Both the position numbers and the translations under genes were made by a program. Source: Bacteroidota bacterium (GTDB taxonomy: Bacteria; Bacteroidota; Ignavibacteria; UBA10030; UBA8401). Taken from it: DNA of 39,328 nucleotides. The notes beneath the pieces are model-generated. The model was not told the DNA's origin, did not search any database, and saw only the letters and a list, made by a program, of their open reading frames with translations. The stretch lies in NCBI GenBank assembly GCA_021796275.1, contig JAJYOI010000022.1, positions 1-39,328 on the forward strand. Reading direction: 5' to 3'. Within the stretch, counting starts at the first letter, position 1. The number at the start of each line of letters is the position of its first letter. Shown here piece after piece: positions 8,859-17,944 of this stretch.

Positions 8859-10427
8859 ATGAAAGAAGTTCTTACAGCGGAAGAAATGAGGCAGCGCGAC
8901 GAACGAGCAACGTCGCTCTTCGCGATTCCGTCTTTGCTTCTTATGGAAAGCGCCGGGCGTAGCGTTGTAGAAACTATCGAACGTGAGATCGGTTCTCTTC
9001 GCTCCAAATCATTGCTGATCTTTTGTGGAAAAGGAAATAATGGCGGCGACGGATTTGTGGCAGCGAGATATGCATTGCACAGCGGGGCGGAGGTCACGGT
9101 CGTTCTTTTATCAAACCCAACTGAATTCACAGGAGATTTAAAAACTAATTTTGATATTCTTCGCCGTTCCTCCCATCATCATCTTCGGATTGTGCGGTCG
9201 TTTTCCGCATCGTTTCGGTCGGTGCATTATGATGGAATAGTGGATGCAATGTTCGGCATTTCTTTCCATGGTGCGTTGACCGGAGAATATGCAAAGATTG
9301 CGAAATGGATAAATGCACAGCGGAAATCTTTCGTTGTTGCTGTCGATATTTCTTCGGGTTGCAATGCAACCACCGGTGAGGTACAAACAATCGCCGTTAA
9401 AGCTGACGTGACAGTGACCATGGGTCGTCCAAAAACCGGAATGTTTCTTGGAAAAGGGACTGAGCATAGCGGTAAAATTGCAGTCGTTGATATTGAAATT
9501 CCTTCCGTGCCTTTGAAAAGAAATTCTGCAACATTTTTAGTCGAAGAAGACGATGTTATTGAACAATTGCCGCGTCGTCCTCGAACGGCAAATAAAAATT
9601 CAGCCGGAAAAATATTTGTCCTTGCCGGGTCCAAAGGTTTAACAGGCGCGGCACTTCTTTCGTCATCGTCTGCATTGAAATCTGGTGCCGGACTTGTTGT
9701 GCTCGGCATCCCCGAAAAAGTATTTTCATCAATTGCTCGGCGAACACTCGAAGTTATGCCAATGCCGCTTCCTTCGACTGCAGATGGCACATTCGCACTC
9801 GCTGCGCTGCCACAGATTTACAAACGCATCGCATGGGCTGATGTTGTGATTCTCGGCCCGGGAATATCTCTCAATGCTGAAACAAAAAAAGTCGTTCACG
9901 ATATCGTACTGCATTCTGCCAAACCGTTGGTGATAGATGCCGATGGACTCAATGCACTTTCAGAAGATGTTCCGCTGTTGTTGAAACGGAAATCAAAGCC
10001 AGTAATTTTGACTCCGCACATTGGGGAATTTTCACGACTTGTAAAATTACCGCCTGAAGAAATTGAAACGAACAAACTTGAGATTGCACGATCATTCGCG
10101 AAACGATTTAACGTTGTTCTTGTTCTTAAAGGTGCGCCGACAGTTATTGCAGCGGCGAACGGTACGGCGTTCATCAATTCAACCGGTAATGCGGGAATGG
10201 CAACCGCCGGCTCCGGCGATGTGCTTTCCGGAATTGTTGCCGCATTGCTCGGACAGAAAATGGAACCAACAGCGGCCGCTTTCGCGTCAGTGTTTATTCA
10301 TGGAATGGCTGGCGACATTGCAGCGTTGAAAATCGGAGAGATGGGAATGGTGGCGGGCGATATCGCGCACACTATTCCTCACGCACTGCATTACTTAATG
10401 GAGGAATCCCATGGCACATCGAACTAG
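8859..10427 (+). CDS. nnr: Bifunctional NAD(P)H-hydrate epimerase / ADP-dependent (S)-NAD(P)H-hydrate dehydratase
   Basis: This metabolite-repair enzyme restores hydrated NAD(P)H. The N-terminal half (about residues 1-215) is the YjeF_N epimerase, with FCGKGNNGGDGFVAARYAL as the nucleotide-binding loop. The C-terminal half (about 225-520) is the ribokinase-like dehydratase, with FVLAGSKGLTGAALLSSSSA, VIDADGLNAL, LTPHIGEFSRL and GNAGMATAGSGDVLSGIVAA. The fusion is normal in bacteria, and the 522-residue length fits. I chose the ATG at 8859, preceded by GGGAACTGAG, over the in-frame TTG at 8847. The end overlaps the VanZ-like gene by 17 bases. Confidence 0.95.
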   Translation: MKEVLTAEEMRQRDERATSLFAIPSLLLMESAGRSVVETIEREIGSLRSKSLLIFCGKGNNGGDGFVAARYALHSGAEVTVVLLSNPTEFTGDLKTNFDILRRSSHHHLRIVRSFSASFRSVHYDGIVDAMFGISFHGALTGEYAKIAKWINAQRKSFVVAVDISSGCNATTGEVQTIAVKADVTVTMGRPKTGMFLGKGTEHSGKIAVVDIEIPSVPLKRNSATFLVEEDDVIEQLPRRPRTANKNSAGKIFVLAGSKGLTGAALLSSSSALKSGAGLVVLGIPEKVFSSIARRTLEVMPMPLPSTADGTFALAALPQIYKRIAWADVVILGPGISLNAETKKVVHDIVLHSAKPLVIDADGLNALSEDVPLLLKRKSKPVILTPHIGEFSRLVKLPPEEIETNKLEIARSFAKRFNVVLVLKGAPTVIAAANGTAFINSTGNAGMATAGSGDVLSGIVAALLGQKMEPTAAAFASVFIHGMAGDIAALKIGEMGMVAGDIAHTIPHALHYLMEESHGTSN

Positions 10428-10818
10428 TAAAGAATATTTTTGGTATCAACTTCCGGCCGTGTTGTGGGCAGCGGCGATTTTCATCGAATCAGCAATTCCC
10501 GCTAAAGAAATTCCCCGGCTTCCGCACGGTTCCGACAAAGTCATTCACGCGACATTATTTTTCATCTTCTGCTGGTTGACTCATCGTGCGCTGAAATTTC
10601 AAAATTTTGCATGGCTCTCCAGAATCAGTCTTTTTATTGCTATCGTTGGAACGGCGATATACGGATTCACTGACGAATACCATCAGATCTTCGTTCCGGG
10701 ACGCACGCCGGATGTCTACGATCTTCTTGCAGATATTCTCGGTGCTTCGATTTATCTTTTGATTATTGCCATAGCCGAGGAACGAAGAAGAGGCAAGCAA
10801 TACAACATCACTATGTAA
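10411..10818 (+). CDS. VanZ family membrane protein
   Basis: This is a 135-residue inner-membrane protein with four hydrophobic segments. The VanZ-like pattern is clear: HGSDKVIHATLFFIFCWLTH, then GFTDEYHQIFVPGRTPDVYD, then LLADILGASIYLLI. VanZ-like proteins are widespread, and their biochemical role is unsettled apart from low-level teicoplanin resistance for VanZ itself; nothing here suggests a resistance cluster. The start is well supported by GGAGG at 10400-10404 inside the end of the preceding gene. The stop TAATG overlaps the next start by one base, so the two adjacent genes are probably translated in a coupled way. Confidence 0.85.
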   Translation: MAHRTSKEYFWYQLPAVLWAAAIFIESAIPAKEIPRLPHGSDKVIHATLFFIFCWLTHRALKFQNFAWLSRISLFIAIVGTAIYGFTDEYHQIFVPGRTPDVYDLLADILGASIYLLIIAIAEERRRGKQYNITM

Positions 10819-12038
10819 TGCCAATGATCATTGGACTTCTTTTGTTGCTTGTGCTCAGCGGATTATTTTCTTCCGCTGAAATCGCATTTATTGCATCGAA
10901 CAAAACAAAGCTCCGCATTCGCGCAAAAAAGAATTTGTTTGGCGCTGAAACTGCCATAGCTTTTTCCGACACGCCTGAAAAATTTCTTTCAACAATTCTT
11001 GTTGGAAACAATGTAGCGAATATTGCTTTTGCTTCGTTGGCTGCGATTTACCTGCAACGCCTTTTTTCGTGGAACAACACGGCAATCTTTTTAGCTGTTA
11101 CGGCAGTGATTCTTTTCTTTGGAGAAATCATTCCAAAGTCGGTTGTCCGCGTCACTGCCGATGCGGCGGTTTCGTACGCAGCGGTATTCATCAAACTATG
11201 TCGCATTCTATTGTTCCCATTCATATGGCTCATTCAAAAGTCTTCGATGGCGCTGATTGTCATGCTTGGTTTTGAACGAGGGAACGCCTCCTCGTATTAT
11301 CTTAAAAGGGATTTTGAACTTCTTCTGCGCGAAAGCGAAGCAGCCGGCGAACTGAAGATGGCAGAGCGTCAAAAACTTTCTAAGGTTATCACGCTCAGCG
11401 ATGTGCTGGCAAAAGATATTATGAAGCCGCGCACAGAAATAGTTGCCGTGCCGCTGAATACTTCTGTGAAAAAAGCGTTGCTTGTGTTAAGCGAGAAACG
11501 ATTTTCAAAATTGTTTGTGTATCAGGAAAACATTGACCACATTATTGGAGTCGTTTTTGCGCGCGATTTTTTTAAAAAGCCGCGTGCGCTTTCAAGCATC
11601 ATTCGGGAAGTGCTGTTCGTTCCGGAAACAAAAAATTGCTCCGACCTTTTTCGGGAATTCAGGGTGAAAAATATTTCGCTTGCAATTGTCGTTGATGAAT
11701 TCGGCGGTACAGCCGGAGTTGTAACGTCGCAAGATATTCTGGAGGAATTTCTGGGCGAATTTCCCGGAGATGAAGAAAGTGAAGTTCCTGTTTACAGAGA
11801 ATTATCAGACGGTTCTATTATTGTCGGCGGCAAGTATGAGGTACAGCGGCTTATTCATGATCATCATCTACTGATTCCGGAAGGCAGATATGAAACGCTT
11901 GCCGGTTATATTGTATCGTCGTTGGGAAGGATTCCAACAGTGCACGAAAAATTCGTCATTGGCTCATATCGCTTTCAAATTCTCCGTGCATCGCGCACAC
12001 GCATTGATGTTGTTGTCCTTCGCCGAGTTGCGCAATGA
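10818..12038 (+). CDS. CNNM/CBS-domain membrane protein (HlyC/CorC family)
   Basis: The protein has 406 residues. The N-terminal CNNM (DUF21) membrane domain opens with LVLSGLFSSAEIAFIASNKTKLR and includes FGEIIPKSVVRVTAD. It is followed by a CBS pair (about residues 195-320, with DIMKPRTEIVAVPLN and VVDEFGGTAGVVTSQDILEE) and a C-terminal CorC_HlyC domain (about 335-405). Bacterial CNNM proteins are implicated in magnesium or cobalt export; the hemolysin label of the family is historical. The start overlaps the VanZ-like stop. A weakly spaced MFS gene follows 18 bases later. Confidence 0.9.
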   Translation: MPMIIGLLLLLVLSGLFSSAEIAFIASNKTKLRIRAKKNLFGAETAIAFSDTPEKFLSTILVGNNVANIAFASLAAIYLQRLFSWNNTAIFLAVTAVILFFGEIIPKSVVRVTADAAVSYAAVFIKLCRILLFPFIWLIQKSSMALIVMLGFERGNASSYYLKRDFELLLRESEAAGELKMAERQKLSKVITLSDVLAKDIMKPRTEIVAVPLNTSVKKALLVLSEKRFSKLFVYQENIDHIIGVVFARDFFKKPRALSSIIREVLFVPETKNCSDLFREFRVKNISLAIVVDEFGGTAGVVTSQDILEEFLGEFPGDEESEVPVYRELSDGSIIVGGKYEVQRLIHDHHLLIPEGRYETLAGYIVSSLGRIPTVHEKFVIGSYRFQILRASRTRIDVVVLRRVAQ

Positions 12039-12056
12039 GCATTCACAATACCGCGA

Positions 12057-13310
12057 ATGAATTCCATCAAAAATATTAATCAGAAAATTGCCCGCTTTCC
12101 TGCGTTTCGTTCGCTGCAATTTAGAAATTACCGGCTGTTTTTTTTCGGCCAGCTCATTTCGCTTGTTGGAACATGGATGCAAAATATCGGACAGGCATGG
12201 CTGGTGTATGAGCTTACACATTCCGCTGTGTGGCTCGGTGCAATTGGTTTTCTCACCTCCGTTCCGGTTTTGCTTTTTTCGATGTTTGGCGGTACAGTTG
12301 CCGATAAAATTCCGAAGAAAAAAATTATTGTGGCAACGCAAACGGCATCAATGATTCAGGCGTTCATTCTTGCCGCCCTTTATTGGACGCATTTCATTAC
12401 GCCAGAAATTGTCGGTTTTCTTGCACTGACGCTCGGCATCATTAACGCGTTCGATATGCCAAGCCGGCAGTCATTCGTTGTTGAAATGGTTGGAAAAGAA
12501 TATTTGGGGAACGCCGTTGCGTTGAATTCCGCAGTATTTAACAGCGCGCGAATGTTCGGGCCCGCCATTGGCGGTCTCGTGATCGGTGCATTCGGAGTCG
12601 GCTGGTGCTTTTTTCTCAACGGACTGACGTTCATTGCGGTGATCATCGGATTGTTATTGATGAATGTTGCTGAGCAGCGAAATCTTGAACAGCGAACAAC
12701 GTCGGTGTTTCAGTCTATCCGAGAAGCGGTTCGGTATGTTCGCGCTGAACCTGTCATGATGGCAGTACTTTTCCTTGTTTCCATTTTGACTATTTTTGGG
12801 TGGTCGTATTCTGTTCTTCTTCCAATTTTTGCCGACGTTGTTTTGAAAATCGGTGCAATTGGATATGGCAATCTGCTTTCGGCGAATGGAATTGGTGCGT
12901 TGATCAGCGCGTTAACGGTAGCATCTGTCGGGCACAAAGTTGCGCCTCGAAAATTTATTTATGGCGGAATAAGTTTATTTGTATGCTCCATTTTAATTTT
13001 TGCTTTTTCATCATCTCCGTCGTTATCAATAATATGTATGATTGGAATTGGAATGGGGCTTATCGCATTTTTTGCGACGGCAAACGCTTCACTGCAAAAC
13101 CGCGTTCCCGATAATCTGCGCGGGCGCGTGATGGGACTTTATGCCGTGGTCTTCCAAGGGTTTTTCCCGTTCGGCAGTTTAGGAATCGGTCTTGCCGCGG
13201 ATTGGGTTGGTGTAAGAATTGCTATCGCCGGAGGCGCCTGTGTTTGCGGCGTTGCGGGCGCATCTGTTTACACACTAATGAAGCGAAGAAGGGAAAACAA
13301 AAAATGGTGA
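12057..13310 (+). CDS. MFS transporter, MFS_3/EntS-like exporter
   Basis: This 417-residue major facilitator protein has about twelve transmembrane segments. The N-terminal pattern FRNYRLFFFGQLISLVGTWM then QAWLVYELTHSAVWLGAIGF is characteristic of the MFS_3 (EntS-like) branch. MFGGTVADKIPKKKIIVATQ is the loop 2-3 motif A, and FDMPSRQSFVVEMV follows as usual. NRVPDNLRGRVMGLYAVVFQ lies in the second half. EntS exports enterobactin, but this branch is broad and there are no siderophore genes nearby, so the substrate is unknown. The ATG at 12057 gives a cytoplasmic lead-in before helix 1. The next gene begins four bases after the stop. Confidence 0.88.
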   Translation: MNSIKNINQKIARFPAFRSLQFRNYRLFFFGQLISLVGTWMQNIGQAWLVYELTHSAVWLGAIGFLTSVPVLLFSMFGGTVADKIPKKKIIVATQTASMIQAFILAALYWTHFITPEIVGFLALTLGIINAFDMPSRQSFVVEMVGKEYLGNAVALNSAVFNSARMFGPAIGGLVIGAFGVGWCFFLNGLTFIAVIIGLLLMNVAEQRNLEQRTTSVFQSIREAVRYVRAEPVMMAVLFLVSILTIFGWSYSVLLPIFADVVLKIGAIGYGNLLSANGIGALISALTVASVGHKVAPRKFIYGGISLFVCSILIFAFSSSPSLSIICMIGIGMGLIAFFATANASLQNRVPDNLRGRVMGLYAVVFQGFFPFGSLGIGLAADWVGVRIAIAGGACVCGVAGASVYTLMKRRRENKKW

Positions 13311-13314
13311 TTTC

Positions 13315-15294
13315 ATGAACGGCTGTTTCAAAAACATTGCGCTCGTTTTTTTTCTTCTTCTCGTTATGCAGAATGGGTTATTCTCACAGACAGAAGAGGA
13401 AACGATGTTGCGTTCGGCTCTAAGTGCACCTGCCGATACGGCAAAACTTTCGGCGTTGAACAAGTTCATTGCGCGTTACCCTTCGGGCCGATTGATAGGC
13501 GATGCGTATGCAACGCGATTCAGCATTCTTCTCTCTTTGCATCAGGATACCGCGGCGTTCCGTTCAATGCATCAATATCTTAGTACGCGCGATGCACAAA
13601 CCATTCCTTCGGCATTAAATTATGTTGCGATGGACCTATCATATCGCTCGCTTTATCTCGATAGCGCTCTGGCGTATATTGATTCCTCTATTATCCTTTA
13701 TCGGAGAAATCGGGGAAGGGATGAACCGGCGTTATTGTACACCAAAGCTTTTATCCTTTATAAGCAAAAGAATTTCGTCAATGCCGAAAGCACGCAAGTT
13801 CATTCTGTATCGCTTTTGCCTCCTCGTTCAGAGTTTGACGGACGATACGCAAATTATTTTGCACAGCTCGGTTATATTCAGATTGAAACAAAAGATATTT
13901 ATCGCGGGCTACACAATCTTATCGTAGCAAGTTTTATTTCGCCGCCGAAATCTCCACGCATCGAAGTAATAGATTCTTTGATTCTCATCAAAACAGGAGA
14001 TTCTACACATGTTGCATCTATCAGAGATAGTCTTTTTGCAGATGTGGCAGAGCACTATACGCATGCCAATACCGATACACTTGGTGCAAAGTGTTTTGCG
14101 GCGATGAGTCTTGCGGAAAATCATGCCCTGTTTAACCGTGCTGAGCAGTATGCACAGGAAGCGTTTGAAGAATCTGCTTCACACAATATCGAAATTCGGC
14201 TTGATGCAATTGTAGCGCAGGGCATCGTGCGGTACAAGGAAAACAAATTTCCCGATGCAGAGGAATATTTTTCTCAGGCATTCCCGTACGCGTCGCCTCA
14301 AGATGAAGACTTCTTTGCTTCATTTGGCGACGTACAGGAAAAATTAGGAAAAAAGGATGATGCCTTTAAAACGTATCTCTCAGGGGTTTTGCTTTCAAGA
14401 CCGCAAAGACTGATGGAGCGGTTGGAAGCATTGCACAAAGAACTTTACCCGCGTGCGTCACTTGATTCGATCATTGCATCGGCTCAGTACCGGCTTGCCT
14501 ATTTCATTCCTGAGAAATATCAAAGAGAAGAAAATGCACCGCCGCGAGGCAAGGTTGTTCTTGCAGAATTATTTACTGGCTCAGAATGTCGTCCGTGTCA
14601 AGCTGCCGATGCGGCCTATGATAAATTATTCGAGCGATACAGTCAGTCAGAGGTCGCAGTACTCGAATACCACCTTCATATTCCGCGCCCCGACCCGATG
14701 ACAAACAGTGACGCCGAGGAACGCGCGCGTTATTACGGAGTGCACAGCACGCCGACTTCAATTATTGGCGGAACGGAAACATTTCTTTCCGGCGGACCGC
14801 AGTTTGCGGCAAAAGGTAAGTTTGCAATTTATTCAACGACAATTGACAGCTTTCTTCACGATAACACTGCATGTAAACTGCGCGTGACGGCACGAAGAAG
14901 AAAAGAACGAATTCAACTGTCTGTTTCCGCTGAAGGAATGGTTCGGAGTAAAGAGTTATCGTTGCGCATCGCGTTGGCAGAAGATGATGTCAGTTATACA
15001 GGGGCAAATGGCGTATCAGTGCATCGGTTTGTTGTGCGGAAAATGTTTCCGTCAGCGTTAGGAATTCCGATTAAAAAAGGAAAGGCTTCTTTTAAACGCA
15101 CTATTGTTTTGCGGGAAGTTGAATTCGGGCTTAAAAAATATTTAGATACGTATGCAGAAAAGATGAGAAAAATTGGGACGGTATTTACAGAAGAAAAATT
15201 TGAAATTGATCCGACAAATTTGTATGTCGTTGCATTCATTCAAGATGATGCAACAAAAGAAGTTCTTCAGGCAAAAATGATGAAGGTGAAATAA
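13315..15294 (+). CDS. Exported protein with TPR-like N-region and thioredoxin-like fold
   Basis: The 659-residue protein starts with a clear signal peptide (IALVFFLLLVMQNGLFSQ). Residues about 25-390 are helical and repeat-rich (for example RYPSGRLIGDAYATRF and RYKENKFPDAEEYFSQAF) and look like degenerate tetratricopeptide repeats. From about residue 412 a thioredoxin-like domain follows: VVLAELFTGSECRPCQAADA contains C425-R-P-C428, and VHSTPTSIIGG supplies the cis-proline region. The remaining 150 residues form a beta-rich C-terminal region I do not recognise. A disulfide-related role in the periplasm or at the surface is inferred. It is one base upstream of the M64-type peptidase gene, and the two are probably co-translated. 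Confidence 0.75.
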   Translation: MNGCFKNIALVFFLLLVMQNGLFSQTEEETMLRSALSAPADTAKLSALNKFIARYPSGRLIGDAYATRFSILLSLHQDTAAFRSMHQYLSTRDAQTIPSALNYVAMDLSYRSLYLDSALAYIDSSIILYRRNRGRDEPALLYTKAFILYKQKNFVNAESTQVHSVSLLPPRSEFDGRYANYFAQLGYIQIETKDIYRGLHNLIVASFISPPKSPRIEVIDSLILIKTGDSTHVASIRDSLFADVAEHYTHANTDTLGAKCFAAMSLAENHALFNRAEQYAQEAFEESASHNIEIRLDAIVAQGIVRYKENKFPDAEEYFSQAFPYASPQDEDFFASFGDVQEKLGKKDDAFKTYLSGVLLSRPQRLMERLEALHKELYPRASLDSIIASAQYRLAYFIPEKYQREENAPPRGKVVLAELFTGSECRPCQAADAAYDKLFERYSQSEVAVLEYHLHIPRPDPMTNSDAEERARYYGVHSTPTSIIGGTETFLSGGPQFAAKGKFAIYSTTIDSFLHDNTACKLRVTARRRKERIQLSVSAEGMVRSKELSLRIALAEDDVSYTGANGVSVHRFVVRKMFPSALGIPIKKGKASFKRTIVLREVEFGLKKYLDTYAEKMRKIGTVFTEEKFEIDPTNLYVVAFIQDDATKEVLQAKMMKVK

Positions 15295-15295
15295 A

Positions 15296-16717
15296 ATGAA
15301 GAGAATAATTTTGACCGGCATTCTTCTCTGTAGTGTCACAGCGCTTGGGTTTGGAAATGATGGAATGTTTTCCCGCTATTTCCGCGATGCAACAATGCGT
15401 TACGATTTCTATCATGTCGGTACAAAAGGGAAAGAACGTATTGTCCCGGATAAAATATATGAAGAAGGTGAGTGGCCCGGCAGTCTTACGAATCTGATTG
15501 ACACTTTAAATCTTGGTGAATACCTTTTTAAAGTAGTTGATAGTAAAACCAATCAAGTGATTTACTCGCGCGGGTACTCATGTATGTTTAACGAATGGCA
15601 GACAACGGATGAGGCGGCAAGCGGACTGTTTCGTACGTTTCAGGAATCGGTTCGCTTTCCATATCCTCTTCACAAAATACAATTGACAATTTCACGGCGC
15701 GACAAAAGAATGATCTTTCACGAAATATTTTCTGCGGAAATTGATCCTGAATCAATTGTTATCCATCACGAAAAACTCTCTTCCGATCATGTTATTCCAG
15801 TAATCAAAAATGGAGATTCGCACCAGAAGGTCGATATCGTTATCCTCGGCGACGGCTATACTAAGGATGAGATGAAAAAATTCGACACGGATGCAAAACA
15901 CTTTTCCGATATTTTATTTTCCACAAATCCGTTCAAAGAGAAAAAAAATGATTTCAATGTTTGGGCTGTCGAAGTTCCTTCGGAGGAAACAGGAATTGAT
16001 CAGCCGGATTATCACCGCTGGGTGAATAATGCGCTCGGAACCTCATATAATACATTTGGCTCAGCTCGTTATGTTCTGACAGATGAAAATCGTGTTGTGC
16101 GGAATTATGCCTCGGCGGCTCCGTATGACTTCATGATTATTCTTGTGAATACTAATCGTTACGGTGGCGGAGGAATTTACCAATTGTACGCTGTTTCGTA
16201 CACAATTGGAGAAACTCCGGCAACAGCCTGGCAGTCTGATTATGTTTGCGTGCATGAATTTGGTCATGCCTTTGCAGGTTTAGGTGATGAATATTATTCA
16301 TCGTCGGTTGCCTATAATGATTTTTATCCTAAAGGTGTAGAACCATGGGAACCTAATCTTTCTTCCGATCCTTCGCGTGAACATTTGAAGTGGCGAGATA
16401 TGGTACTTTCCACCACTCCGCTTCCAACTCCATGGGAAAAGGCAAAGTACGACAGCATTGAAAATGAGCGCGCCCGTCTAAATCCCCAGTCGAAAAATTA
16501 TGCTGAACGCCGTAAAGAGTTGATAGATGCTGAAGGGAAAATACTTGATTCACAGCAATTTAAAAATGTTGTAGGGGCTTTTGAAGGCGCAGGATATAGC
16601 TCTACCGGGCTTTACCGTCCCTCTGTAGATTGCAGGATGTTTTCTCTCAGTTTAGCGGACTTTGATCCTGTATGTGCCCGTGCAATTGAGAGAATGATTG
16701 ATTTCTACTCGAAATAG
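15296..16717 (+). CDS. Exported M64-type zinc metallopeptidase (IgA peptidase M64 family)
   Basis: The 473-residue product has a signal peptide (RIILTGILLCSVTALGFG) and an N-terminal beta-rich domain (about 30-160). The M64 catalytic domain begins at VDIVILGDGYTKDEMKKF. The zinc site is HEFGHAFAGLGDEYY, with H320, E321 and H324 visible and the downstream Asp/Glu-Tyr of the family. ETGIDQP and NRYGGGG are conserved stretches in this family. Clostridium ramosum IgA protease founded the family, but most members, including this one, have no reason to target IgA; a general surface or periplasmic protease is more likely. No T9SS tail is visible. It is co-directional with, and one base from, the TPR/thioredoxin-fold gene. 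Confidence 0.88.
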   Translation: MKRIILTGILLCSVTALGFGNDGMFSRYFRDATMRYDFYHVGTKGKERIVPDKIYEEGEWPGSLTNLIDTLNLGEYLFKVVDSKTNQVIYSRGYSCMFNEWQTTDEAASGLFRTFQESVRFPYPLHKIQLTISRRDKRMIFHEIFSAEIDPESIVIHHEKLSSDHVIPVIKNGDSHQKVDIVILGDGYTKDEMKKFDTDAKHFSDILFSTNPFKEKKNDFNVWAVEVPSEETGIDQPDYHRWVNNALGTSYNTFGSARYVLTDENRVVRNYASAAPYDFMIILVNTNRYGGGGIYQLYAVSYTIGETPATAWQSDYVCVHEFGHAFAGLGDEYYSSSVAYNDFYPKGVEPWEPNLSSDPSREHLKWRDMVLSTTPLPTPWEKAKYDSIENERARLNPQSKNYAERRKELIDAEGKILDSQQFKNVVGAFEGAGYSSTGLYRPSVDCRMFSLSLADFDPVCARAIERMIDFYSK

Positions 16718-16731
16718 GGGAAAATGACTTC

Positions 16732-16755
16732 TATTATGCAATAATAATTTTTTTT
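16732..16755 (+). terminator. Possible weak AT-rich intrinsic terminator after the M64 gene
   Basis: TATTAT-GCA-ATAATA forms a 6-bp stem made only of A-T pairs, followed by A and a run of eight T. It lies 15 bases after the stop and before the LacI promoter, a plausible operon boundary. The stem is too weak to be sure. Confidence 0.35.
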
Positions 16756-16775
16756 CATTTTTTTTGTTTTTTGAC

Positions 16776-16804
16776 TTGACAATTCCGACAAAAACGGCTA
16801 CTTT
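16776..16804 (+). promoter_or_regulatory. Promoter of the LacI-family regulator
   Basis: A perfect TTGACA (16776-16781) is separated by 17 bases from TACTTT (16799-16804). The -10 reads TACTTTG, which also fits the Bacteroidota-type TAnnTTTG element. Predicted start near 16811, about 36 bases before the preferred GTG start. Confidence 0.65.
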
Positions 16805-16805
16805 G

Positions 16806-16819
16806 TGGAAGCCCTTCCA
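16806..16819. promoter_or_regulatory. Candidate LacI-family operator over the transcription start
   Basis: TGGAAG-CC-CTTCCA is an inverted repeat with perfect 6-base arms around a 2-base centre. It begins two bases after the -10 element and covers the predicted +1. By eye it matches 12 of 14 positions of the known cre-type LacI-family pattern TGWAARCGYTWNCW; the centre is CC instead of CG. The position is ideal for auto-repression by the downstream regulator. Confidence 0.5.
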
Positions 16820-16846
16820 ACAAAAAAGCAGAATTGGTCAATACAA

Positions 16847-17926
16847 GTGGCAATAACTATCTACGACATCGCAAGAGAAGCAAAAGTTGGCATTGGAACC
16901 GTTTCCCGTGTTTTCAACGGACACCCCAATGTCACAAAAGAAACGCGTGAGAAAGTTCTCGTCGTTGCCAAACGATTGAACTATCAGCCGCATGTGTACG
17001 CACAAGGACTCGCACGGCAGCGAACCAACACTTTCGCCGCGATCATTCCCTTCTTTACAAATTATTTTTTCATTGAAGTCCTTCAAGGCGTTCAAGAAAA
17101 AATCTCTTCTATTGGTTTTGATCTCATTCTTCACGGCATTAATCATCCGGACGAAATTGATGAATCGCTTCGTCGCAGCTCGCGGCGCGGAAGAGTGGAC
17201 GGCATCATTTTTTTTTCAATGCGCGTGCCCGATTCGTTTGCAAAAAAATGGAAGGACTTGGAAATACCAATTGTTCTGGTGGATACGTTTCATGAAGCGT
17301 TCGACTCAATCACCGTAGAAAATTTTCAGGGGGCACAGATTGCTACAGAGCATTTAATTTCACTTGGCCACAAAAATATCGGCATGATAACGGCAAACAT
17401 CAAAAGCGACCCTGCGCGAATTCGTTTGGAAGGATTTCGTGCAGCGATACAAAAGCACGGATTGACGCCGCATCCGGGGAACATCATTGTCAGTGATGTA
17501 ACGAAGCTCGATGGTTTCAGTCGCGATGCAGGATATCTTGCGATGAAGGAGATGCTGAAGCTTGGGTCGAACCTGCCGTCTGCGATTTTTATTTCGAGCG
17601 ACGTTCAGGCGATCGGAGCAATCAGCGCACTTCGTGAAAAAGGATTGCGCGTACCGGATGACATGGCAATTGTCAGCTTTGATGATATTGAACTCGCCCA
17701 GCATTTTGGATTGACAACGATGCGGCAGCCAATGTTTCGGATGGGAGAACTTGCCGTTGATCAGATGGTGAAGCGAAAACAAAACCCGGCAGCACTGCCA
17801 GTGCAGATGCGTTTTATGCCGGAGTTAGTTGTTCGCCAAAGCTGCGGTGCGAAAAAACTTTCACCGAACATTGAAGATTACGTTCATCATAAAGATATCA
17901 ATGAACTTGCATCACCTCAGGATTAA
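16847..17926 (+). CDS. LacI-family transcriptional regulator of the alpha-glucan locus
   Basis: The 359-residue repressor has the standard layout. An N-terminal helix-turn-helix (TIYDIAREAKVGIGTVSRVF) and hinge region (YQPHVYAQGLARQRT) are followed by a periplasmic-binding-protein-like sensor domain (about 62-340, with GRVDGIIFFS, HLISLGHKNIGMI and VSFDDIELAQHF). I chose the GTG at 16847 (VAITIYDIA) because the upstream in-frame GTG at 16805 lies ahead of the predicted transcription start and would add 14 residues not seen in LacI proteins. It directly precedes nine genes for alpha-glucan capture and breakdown, so maltose or a maltodextrin is the likely effector (inference). Its own promoter carries a fitting palindrome. 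Confidence 0.92.
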   Translation: MAITIYDIAREAKVGIGTVSRVFNGHPNVTKETREKVLVVAKRLNYQPHVYAQGLARQRTNTFAAIIPFFTNYFFIEVLQGVQEKISSIGFDLILHGINHPDEIDESLRRSSRRGRVDGIIFFSMRVPDSFAKKWKDLEIPIVLVDTFHEAFDSITVENFQGAQIATEHLISLGHKNIGMITANIKSDPARIRLEGFRAAIQKHGLTPHPGNIIVSDVTKLDGFSRDAGYLAMKEMLKLGSNLPSAIFISSDVQAIGAISALREKGLRVPDDMAIVSFDDIELAQHFGLTTMRQPMFRMGELAVDQMVKRKQNPAALPVQMRFMPELVVRQSCGAKKLSPNIEDYVHHKDINELASPQD

Positions 17927-17932
17927 CAGAAC

Positions 17933-17944
17933 AGGACTTGTCCT
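17933..17944. repeat. Short inverted repeat abutting the TonB receptor start codon
   Basis: AGGAC-TT-GTCCT has perfect 5-base arms and ends at the base before the ATG. It includes the AGGA that would act as the ribosome binding site, so pairing could mask initiation, or it could be a protein site. The arms are short and chance is possible. Confidence 0.3.

Noticed and set aside
9227..9790. 187-codon open frame on the minus strand opposite the NAD(P)H-hydrate repair gene
   Set aside because: The plus-strand frame has unmistakable YjeF_N and dehydratase motifs across the same bases; the antisense frame shows no motif.
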